DNA of 64,000 nucleotides from Bacillota bacterium (GTDB taxonomy: Bacteria; Bacillota; Clostridia; Oscillospirales; Acutalibacteraceae), in assembly GCA_023416955.1 (NCBI GenBank), contig JAEZGM010000022.1:68372-132371 (forward strand), written 5' to 3'. The position numbers were made by a program, and so were the translations under genes. The notes beneath the pieces were generated by a model, which was not told the origin of the DNA, ran no database searches, and saw nothing but the letters and a program-made list of their open reading frames with translations. Positions 35,071 through 41,321 of this stretch are shown here, in pieces (position 1 is the first letter of the stretch; each line of letters opens with the position of its first letter).

Positions 35071-35859
35071 ATGCTCATTGATATGCACACACATATGTTT
35101 CCTGATGCACTCGCGCCGCGCGCAATGCATTCCCTGTCGGAAACCATATGGAAAAATCAGACAAACGGTACCGTAAAAGATACGGTTGATCATATGCGTG
35201 AATGGGGTGTTGATCGCTTTGTCGCACTGAATATCGCAACAAAGCCCGCACAGCAAACTACGATCAACAACTGGGCATCTTCCATTCAGGGTCCTTCTAT
35301 CCGCTGTTTTGGCTCGGTACACCCGGACGCGCCGAACGCGGTAGACGAGCTGGCGCGTTTCCCGGAGCTGGGATTGCAAGGCGTGAAGCTACACCCGGAT
35401 TATCAGAATTTTTTTGTGGACGAGCCTCGCCTCTTCCCTATCTATGACGCGATCTCAGAATTGGGGTTGCTTGTCACATTTCACGCGGGGAAAGACCCGC
35501 TCAGCCCCGATGTGATTCACAATACACCGGTCGCGCTTGCAAATGTCATGAAGCAGTTCCCACGCATGAAAATCATTGCGGCACACATGGGCGGCCTGAC
35601 TCTTTACAAGGAAGTAGATGAATTTCTGTTGGGTAAAAATATTTATCTTGACACATCGCTTTCTTCTGCGTTCTGCTCGCCGGAATGGTTTGAGTACGCG
35701 GTGCACAAGCACGGTTCCGAGCATATTTTGTTCGGAAGCGATTGCCCCTGGAGCCGCTCCTGTGACGAATTCGACTATATTGAACGCTCTGCCCTAAGCA
35801 ACCGGGAAAAAGAAAATATTTACTGGCGCAATGCGTCTTCCCTGCTCAATTGGGATTAA
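35071..35859 (+). CDS. Amidohydrolase family 2 (TIM-barrel metal-dependent hydrolase)
   Basis: 262 residues from ATG 35071 (MLIDMHTHMFPDALAPRAM), with GGAGG upstream; an earlier in-frame start would lie within the terminator. Metal ligands: H-x-H in DMHTHMF, His in VTFHAGKD, His in IIAAHMGG and Asp in LFGSDCPWS. The family includes decarboxylases and lactonases; the substrate cannot be told. It starts 12 bases after the rpsR terminator, so it probably has its own weak promoter or relies on read-through. Confidence 0.85.
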   Translation: MLIDMHTHMFPDALAPRAMHSLSETIWKNQTNGTVKDTVDHMREWGVDRFVALNIATKPAQQTTINNWASSIQGPSIRCFGSVHPDAPNAVDELARFPELGLQGVKLHPDYQNFFVDEPRLFPIYDAISELGLLVTFHAGKDPLSPDVIHNTPVALANVMKQFPRMKIIAAHMGGLTLYKEVDEFLLGKNIYLDTSLSSAFCSPEWFEYAVHKHGSEHILFGSDCPWSRSCDEFDYIERSALSNREKENIYWRNASSLLNWD

Positions 35860-35883
35860 GTATCTCTGTGGAACCGTAAAAAG

Positions 35884-35907
35884 CCGGAAAGGCAACTGCC
35901 TTTCCGG
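35884..35907 (+). terminator. Hairpin after the amidohydrolase gene
   Basis: CCGGAAAGGCA and TGCCTTTCCGG form an 11-bp stem with a two-base gap, followed by TCTTATTATTT. It is 25 bases past the stop. Confidence 0.7.
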
Positions 35908-35919
35908 TCTTATTATTTA

Positions 35920-36020
35920 TAGTCAGTTCACTTTAGAAAACATCCAAGAAACAAGTGCGAAATCTTTGATCTATGGATTTTACGCTTGAAGATAGGTTCT
36001 GTTTTCGAATTAACCGACTA
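35920..36020. mobile_element. MITE-A copy 1 (101 bp)
   Basis: Starts TAGTCAGTTCACTTTAGAAA and ends GTTTTCGAATTAACCGACTA, inverted repeats of about 22 bp, with TA outside both ends. Apart from a 36-base middle insert (starting CAAGTGCGAAATC, itself an imperfect palindrome) it matches the 67-bp copy at 52406-52472 in the same direction. No coding potential. Confidence 0.8.
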
Positions 36021-36056
36021 TAATACTCATGTCCAATAGAAAAATTTAGATTTTAA

Positions 36057-36098
36057 GGGGCTCCCTCCCCGCCTACGGCGGGGAGGGAGCCCCTTTTT
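36057..36098. terminator. Very strong GC-rich hairpin between convergent genes
   Basis: A perfect 17-bp stem starting GGGGCTCCCTCCCCGCC with loop TAC, followed by TTTTT on the plus strand. It lies between the amidohydrolase and the minus-strand pseudokinase gene. It may end both, though the minus side has only CCCCTTAAAAT after the stem. Confidence 0.8.
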
Positions 36099-36136
36099 CT
36101 TCTGTCTACCTTTTTAAAATATTAGTATAAAACAGC

Positions 36137-37873
36137 CTATTGCTGACTTGAAGAAGAATCTGAAGACGCAGAGGAATTTTCGCTTCCCTTGCTGATTACG
36201 ATAACGACCTGTGATCCATAAGCCATTTGACTTCCCGCTTTGACTTTCTGATAACCGATTGCCAGGCCTTCGGGAACTGTATCGCTGTAATCCTCCGTTT
36301 TCGTCGGAACAAATCCGGCGGAGGTCACCGCTTCCGCGGCTTCCGCCAACGTTTTTCCTTCAATCTTGGGCAGCGTACGCACCGCGGCACCTTCGCTGAC
36401 AACAACTACAATTTCAGTACCTTTTGCCATTTTTGTTCCCGGGTCCGGGGACTGGGAAATAATGCAGCCCTCCGGCACTGTGTCGCTGAACTGTTTGCTG
36501 GACAAAAGCACCTGATAGTCCGTACTTTGCGAGCTGGCGGAGGAGGAACTGCTGCCCTTCAGGCTCTCATAGTCCTGGCCGACCAGATTGGGAACATCTA
36601 TCATATTCGGGTCACTGGAACTGTCGGCTGCAATCATGAGTTTATTCCCAGTTGCCGCAGTACTGTCAGCTTCAGACGAATCAGAAGCCGCAGAAGACAT
36701 CTGTGCACTCAGCGCCGGGGAACCCGCATTATCCATGTTTGTAATCCAGATGATTCCCACAACCGTAAATATCACCAAAGCGGAAACGCAGGATAAAATC
36801 GCCCAAATAAAGTTCGGCACTTCCTTTTTCTTGGCCGGCTCCTCGGATTCCGGGATTCGGCTTGCGGCAACCGCTTGCTCCAACTGCTGGGTATGCTCTA
36901 TTGTGGAAGTTACGGTGGGTGCTGCGGAAAGTTCATCCCGTAAACGCTCAAACGTTTTCGTGCGTTTATCCGGAGAAACCTGAAGCGCATTTGCCATGGC
37001 GGAAACCACGTGCGGCGGAAGGCTGCGCAGAATACTCGTTGGAATCAGCAGACGGGAATCCGTGCGGCGTTTCGGCGCTTCCGTGGGCATTGTACCGGTC
37101 AGCGTGAAAAACAGCGAAGCGGCGAAACCATACACGTCGGTCGCCTCATTCGGACGGTAATCCATCACATACTGTTCCACCGCAGCACAGCCGGGCACCA
37201 TATCGGGCGGCAGGTCGGTATCCATCCGGCGAACCGTGTCAATGCAGAAGCCGCCCAGCTTCATTCTTCCGTCTTTCATAATATACAGTGTATCCGGTGA
37301 AATGCCAAGATGATTGATTCCCGCAGCATGAAGTGCGTTCAGCGCAGAAAGAACAGGCATAAACAGCTGCCGCGCCGTATTCCAACTCAGGCTGCCGCCG
37401 CTGCGCTCCACAAAATAACGCAGCGTGATGCTTTCGCTCCACTCTGAAACCGTATAGGCCGTATGATTTTCTTCAAAGATGTCATAAATCTGAATGATCG
37501 TGGACAGATCGCGCAAATGGGCGACCTCCCTGGAATAATTCAGGAACTTGGATAAACACTCATGATAGGCAAATTCGCTTCCGCCAATCACGCGGACATC
37601 CTTTCCGTCGCCAGTGCGTTCGCACAGCGTCATCGGAAAATATTCGCGCAGTTCAATTGGGATATTTAACACCGTGTCGTAGCCGATATGGGTAATCCCT
37701 TCTCCGTTGCTTTGCTTTGCATACCCTACCAGATAACGGTTTTGGAGCTTCGTCCGGTACGGAAGCGCATGTCTCATCTGCGGTTCAGCGGAACGGAAGC
37801 CGCAGTTTGGGCATTCTGTTCTGCCGCCCGTATCGGACATACAGTTCATGCATAAATTGTCAGAGCCGGTCAT
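36137..37873 (-). CDS. PASTA-domain protein with a degenerate serine/threonine kinase domain
   Basis: 578 residues. A zinc ribbon (CMNC, CPNC; residues 8-24) is followed by a kinase-like domain (about 45-310). Compared with active members, the ATP Lys is Arg76 (IELREYFP), the catalytic loop HRD-x-x-P-D-N reads HLGISPDT (Asp to Gly190, Asn to Thr195) and DFG reads GGFC (Asp to Gly208). All four key residues are changed. A membrane helix (355-378) leads to two PASTA domains outside: residues about 430-500 with a Ser-rich insert and 505-565. The C-terminus is Ser-rich. It is probably a cell-wall-sensing scaffold and not an enzyme. Promoter at 38084-38113. Confidence 0.85.
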   Translation of the reverse strand: MTGSDNLCMNCMSDTGGRTECPNCGFRSAEPQMRHALPYRTKLQNRYLVGYAKQSNGEGITHIGYDTVLNIPIELREYFPMTLCERTGDGKDVRVIGGSEFAYHECLSKFLNYSREVAHLRDLSTIIQIYDIFEENHTAYTVSEWSESITLRYFVERSGGSLSWNTARQLFMPVLSALNALHAAGINHLGISPDTLYIMKDGRMKLGGFCIDTVRRMDTDLPPDMVPGCAAVEQYVMDYRPNEATDVYGFAASLFFTLTGTMPTEAPKRRTDSRLLIPTSILRSLPPHVVSAMANALQVSPDKRTKTFERLRDELSAAPTVTSTIEHTQQLEQAVAASRIPESEEPAKKKEVPNFIWAILSCVSALVIFTVVGIIWITNMDNAGSPALSAQMSSAASDSSEADSTAATGNKLMIAADSSSDPNMIDVPNLVGQDYESLKGSSSSSASSQSTDYQVLLSSKQFSDTVPEGCIISQSPDPGTKMAKGTEIVVVVSEGAAVRTLPKIEGKTLAEAAEAVTSAGFVPTKTEDYSDTVPEGLAIGYQKVKAGSQMAYGSQVVIVISKGSENSSASSDSSSSQQ

Positions 37874-38083
37874 GATGCTTCCTCCATCATTTGAACAAAT
37901 TGGGAAATACTGTTATTATTCTTGGCCATATAAATCAAGATTATCCCAATTGTACCAAACATTTTACTGGTCTGTTGACTTGGCAGGAATAATTCGCGTA
38001 CTCATTGAAAGGCATTTCAAAACACAATCCAAAATCAGTATATCCGTCACCACTCATAAAAGTGATTTTTACTTAACTTTGCA
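37874..38083. other. Leader region of the pseudokinase gene
   Basis: Non-coding. It contains, at 37939-37965, a 27-base stretch that differs by one base from the 3' end of yebC (38721-38747). No riboswitch or terminator was recognised in the roughly 200-base leader. Confidence 0.5.
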
Positions 38084-38113
38084 ATTATATCACATATTTA
38101 TGACAGTTTGCAA
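38084..38113 (-). promoter_or_regulatory. Promoter of the pseudokinase gene
   Basis: On the minus strand TTGCAA (38113-38108), 18-base spacer, TATAAT (38089-38084). Confidence 0.7.
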
Positions 38114-38162
38114 GTTTCTAAGCAATACTGCACAATTCCTTCAAAATCTATTTATTTATGCG

Positions 38163-38202
38163 AAAAGCGGTCGGATTCCAGAAACTGGATCCGACCGCTT
38201 TT
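38163..38202. terminator. Terminator after the small membrane protein gene
   Basis: AAAAGCGGTCGGATTCCAG pairs with CTGGATCCGACCGCTTTT (one bulge) around loop AAA. A-runs and T-runs on both sides; it serves the minus-strand gene ending at 38243. Confidence 0.85.
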
Positions 38203-38242
38203 CCTCTTAATGTTATTTGTAAAACAAGTGAAAAATTCCGAG

Positions 38243-38527
38243 TTAAAGCCGACGCGAAAAATATTGGACTACCCACAGAACGAGCACTGTCAGCAGCAAA
38301 AGGAGCAAATCTCTACGGACAAATTTGTTTTCCAACGTAAGGCGGTGCTGTTCCCTGCACTCATGGATAATTTCCAAGACTAAAAAATTTTGTACCATAG
38401 GTACAATTATAAGTACCATCAAAAAAGAGAGCAGAGGATTCCCATTGAAAAAATGCAGGCCGAGAGGATACAAAATTGCGCCTGCACCAGCGACTAAGCT
38501 TTGCCAGATTTTTGTATGATCTTTCAT
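38243..38527 (-). CDS. Small two-helix membrane protein of unknown function
   Basis: 94 residues from ATG 38527 (MKDHTKIWQSLVAGAG). A longer frame reaches 38674 but would include the yebC terminator, so it is rejected. Two hydrophobic segments (about 8-48 as a pair of short helices and 70-90) with a charged middle HECREQHRLTLENKFVRRD. Function unknown. The ribosome binding site (AGAGATG) is weak. Confidence 0.5.
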   Translation of the reverse strand: MKDHTKIWQSLVAGAGAILYPLGLHFFNGNPLLSFLMVLIIVPMVQNFLVLEIIHECREQHRLTLENKFVRRDLLLLLLTVLVLWVVQYFSRRL

Positions 38528-38642
38528 ATCTGAGCATCTCTTTAAAATAATGAATTGTTTTTCCAAATCATCAATCGAATGTAGTTTTATTATACCATGA
38601 ATCGCATTATTTGTGAATATGTAATATTTAATAGACAGAATA

Positions 38643-38688
38643 AAGGCCCTTTTAGCATGCTTCCATACGTACACTAAAGGGCCTTGTT
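38643..38688 (-). terminator. Terminator after yebC
   Basis: AAGGCCCTTTAG and CTAAAAGGGCCTT form a 12-bp stem around an 18-base loop, then TATTCTG. It lies 10 bases past the yebC stop. Confidence 0.7.
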
Positions 38689-38697
38689 ATATGGTTG

Positions 38698-39444
38698 TTA
38701 TTCCTCGCCATCCGAATCCGGATTATCCCAATTGTGCCAAACATTTTGTACATCGTCGTTATCTTCCAGCGCGTCGAGCAGCTTCTGCATCTTCAGCGCT
38801 GAATCAGGATCCGTCAATGTGGTATAAGTATTGGGCACCATTTCGACTTCCGCTGAAACGAACTCGTATTTTTTATTTTCCAAATCAGACAACACTCCGC
38901 TGAAATCATCGGGTTCGGTGTAAATTTCGAAAACGTCCTCGTCCGCCTGAAAATCAGAAGCACCCGCTTCCAGACAGTCCTCCATGACCTTATCTTCGTC
39001 GTAGCCTTCTTTTTCAATGATCAGAACACCTTTTTGCGCGAACAAGAAGGAAACGCAGCCGCTTGTGCCGAGATTGCCGCCGAATTTATCGAAATAATGA
39101 CGGACGTCTCCCGCGGTGCGGTTACGGTTGTCGGTCAGAGTTTCCACAATAACGGCAACGCCATTCGGGCCGTAGCCTTCATAAGTAATATTCTCATACT
39201 TGGTGTCGTCGCCGTCACCCATTGCCTTCTTTATAATACGGTCAATGTTTTCGTTCGGTACATTGGCGGCCTTTGCTTTTGCAATACAGTCCTTCAGTTT
39301 GGCGTTTACATTCGGGTCGCCGCTTCCCCCCTCTTTTACCGCTACGGCAAGCTCACGGCCGATTTTTGTAAAAACCTTTGCCTTTGCGCCATCGGTTTTT
39401 TCTTTTTTACGTTTAATATTATTCCATTTTGAATGGCCTGACAT
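38698..39444 (-). CDS. yebC: YebC/TACO1 family translation or transcription factor
   Basis: 248 residues. Start MSGHSKWNNIKRKKEKTDGAKAKVFTKIGRE is the family signature, followed by NENIDRIIKKA, YEGYGPNGVAVIVETLTDNRNRTA and DKFGGNLGTSGCVSFLF. The family was called a transcriptional regulator (PmpR) and is now also linked to relieving ribosome stalls at proline runs. Strong GGGGGG before the ATG. Single-gene unit with its own terminator. Confidence 0.95.
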   Translation of the reverse strand: MSGHSKWNNIKRKKEKTDGAKAKVFTKIGRELAVAVKEGGSGDPNVNAKLKDCIAKAKAANVPNENIDRIIKKAMGDGDDTKYENITYEGYGPNGVAVIVETLTDNRNRTAGDVRHYFDKFGGNLGTSGCVSFLFAQKGVLIIEKEGYDEDKVMEDCLEAGASDFQADEDVFEIYTEPDDFSGVLSDLENKKYEFVSAEVEMVPNTYTTLTDPDSALKMQKLLDALEDNDDVQNVWHNWDNPDSDGEE

Positions 39445-39486
39445 AATTTATAGTCCCCCCAAAAAGTAATGGTACACTTAATCATA

Positions 39487-40104
39487 TCACAATTCAGACT
39501 TGAGTTCAAGCGCCAGCTGGCGCGCTCGATCCTGCGCCGCGGGAAACGTTTCTTCCCCACGATTCAAATCGGTATTCAGCCACACAACCTCATGCAGCAA
39601 TGATGTGTTCATGACAGAAAATATCATTTTAAGCTGACGCGATATGATCGAGGCTCCGTCTGAATTTGCGGAACCGCTTGTCGCCAGCAAAACCGCAGTT
39701 TTATGCTTTTCAATCGACGGCTTGATTTCGAGGGAAAAGCGCGCCGAAAAATAGCGCTGCGTCCGGTCAATGATTGCCTTCAGCGGCGCGGGAAAACTGA
39801 GTACATACACCGGTGTAGCAACAACGATCACGTCCGCGCCGCGGATCAGCATGTCCAGTTCGTCACAGTCCCGCAGGGAACAGGCTTCATGGTGCTCGCA
39901 ATATCCGCAGCCCGTACAGGGATCAATTGCAGATTCGTATGCATTGATCACACGGATTTCCGCGGCGTTTTGGAGCGGCTGCAAAAATTCGTCAAGCAGC
40001 TTCGCGGTAAAGCCCCTTTTGTGCGGAGAACCGAATAGGACAAGAATTTTCTTTTTCTCAGATGAGCGTTCTTCCGTCGCAGTATTTACATTCAAGCATA
40101 TCAC
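39487..40104 (-). CDS. Flavodoxin-fold NADPH-dependent FMN reductase-like protein
   Basis: 205 residues. FMN-binding start KILVLFGSPHKRGFTAKLLDEF, then TPVYVLSFPAPLKAIIDRTQRYF, as in iron-sulfur flavoproteins. A Cys cluster CTGCGYCEHHEACSLRDCDELDMLI (about 61-85) could hold a 4Fe-4S cluster. It would move electrons between a reduced carrier and a small quinone or nitro compound; the partner is unknown. The ATG used overlaps pyrB by 47 bases. A later start before KKKILVLFG cannot be ruled out. Confidence 0.78.
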   Translation of the reverse strand: MICLNVNTATEERSSEKKKILVLFGSPHKRGFTAKLLDEFLQPLQNAAEIRVINAYESAIDPCTGCGYCEHHEACSLRDCDELDMLIRGADVIVVATPVYVLSFPAPLKAIIDRTQRYFSARFSLEIKPSIEKHKTAVLLATSGSANSDGASIISRQLKMIFSVMNTSLLHEVVWLNTDLNRGEETFPAAQDRARQLALELKSEL

Positions 40105-41131
40105 CGGCCTCTGAAAAAAGATGTGGTAAGTAGTGCTCGCTCTGCGTGATGCATTTTGGGTTGGAGCACCGATGCGGGTGAGTGGAAAAGGGAATTTTAT
40201 ATTTCTCCGGAATATCCTCGCGCTGGAAGATGGTCAGAATCAGTGCCATGCGGGCGTACATCCCGTATACAGTCTGGTCAAAGTATTTCGCGCGCGCGTC
40301 GTCGTCGACAGCAACGTCAATTTCATCCACGCGGGGCAGCGGGTGCAGAATACGCAATTCTTTCTTCGCATGAATCAGCTTTTCGGAGTCCAGCACGAAG
40401 ATTCCTTTCTGCTCGTGGTACTGCTGTTCGCTCGCAAAGCGTTCTTTCTGAATGCGCGTCATATAAAGCACGTCGAGCTCAGGCATCGCTTCGCCCAAGC
40501 CGCCGACTTCCTTATAGCTGCAGCCCGCAGCGTCCATGACGTCTTTTACATACTGCGGCAGTGCGAGTTCAGGTGTGGAAATCAGCACGAAGGAGTTGCC
40601 TTTGTACCGCGTCATCGTCTTAATCAGGGAGTGTACCGTGCGCCCGTTTTTCAAATCCCCGCAAAGCCCGATACAGAGGTTGTCCAGCCTTCCCTTTTCA
40701 TTATATAATGTTACCAGATCAGTCAAGGTCTGCGTGGGATGTAAGTGCCCCCCGTCCCCCGCGTTGATGATAGGGGATTTTGAGAAGAGCGTTGCCGCTG
40801 TTGCCGAGCCCTCCTGCGGATTGCGCATCACAATCAAATCGGCGTAACCGCTTACGACGGTGATCGTGTCCTTTAAGCTTTCTCCCTTGGAGACGGAAGA
40901 GTTTTCCGGGTCGTCAAACCCGATTACCTGCCCGCCAAGACGGTACATGGCGGTTTGAAACGACATCTTTGTTCTGGTCGACGGCTCATAGAAAAGAGTC
41001 GCCATGATTTTACCATGGCAGGACTCCTGGTAAGCCCACGGGTTGTTTTTAATCGTATTCGCAAGTTTGATCAGGTCGTCAATTTCGCGTAAAGAAAGCT
41101 GATCCAGATCAATTAAATGATTGAACGGCAT
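40058..41131 (-). CDS. pyrB: Aspartate carbamoyltransferase with a fused PyrI-like zinc module
   Basis: Makes carbamoyl-aspartate, the committed step of pyrimidine synthesis. 357 residues, about 45 more than usual. Residues 1-310 are the catalytic subunit: carbamoyl-phosphate site FYEPSTRTKMSFQ, DGGHLHPTQTLTDL, HSLIKTM, LHPLPRVDEI. The extra tail carries C-x4-C and C-x2-C (C322, C327, C348, C351) in CSNPKC ... CKYC, like the zinc-binding part of the E. coli regulatory chain PyrI. The nucleotide-binding part of PyrI is missing. GGGGTGAC precedes the ATG. No other pyr gene is beside it. Confidence 0.92.
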   Translation of the reverse strand: MPFNHLIDLDQLSLREIDDLIKLANTIKNNPWAYQESCHGKIMATLFYEPSTRTKMSFQTAMYRLGGQVIGFDDPENSSVSKGESLKDTITVVSGYADLIVMRNPQEGSATAATLFSKSPIINAGDGGHLHPTQTLTDLVTLYNEKGRLDNLCIGLCGDLKNGRTVHSLIKTMTRYKGNSFVLISTPELALPQYVKDVMDAAGCSYKEVGGLGEAMPELDVLYMTRIQKERFASEQQYHEQKGIFVLDSEKLIHAKKELRILHPLPRVDEIDVAVDDDARAKYFDQTVYGMYARMALILTIFQREDIPEKYKIPFSTHPHRCSNPKCITQSEHYLPHLFSEAGDMLECKYCDGRTLI

Positions 41132-41222
41132 CTTGTCACCCCAGCATCATAATATTTTATCTATTTTATCATTTTATGAACGGAATAACAATATATAGTA
41201 AACGCTTTTAATAGAGCAATAC

Positions 41223-41252
41223 TTGACAATCTATACTCCATAAGTCTACAAT
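41223..41252 (+). promoter_or_regulatory. Promoter of the 2-hydroxyacyl-CoA activase-type gene
   Basis: TTGACA (41223-41228), 18-base spacer, TACAAT (41247-41252), in a 190-base gap that is otherwise AT-rich and empty. Confidence 0.8.
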
Positions 41253-41321
41253 ATGATGATAGTTAAATGATTTATCATTGTTCCATAATAATATAGAAAA
41301 AGAGGAGCTGCGGTTAGCGGA

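Noticed and set aside
38528..38674. Longer start of the small membrane protein
   Set aside because: It would include the yebC terminator; ATG 38527 is preferred though its ribosome binding site is weak.
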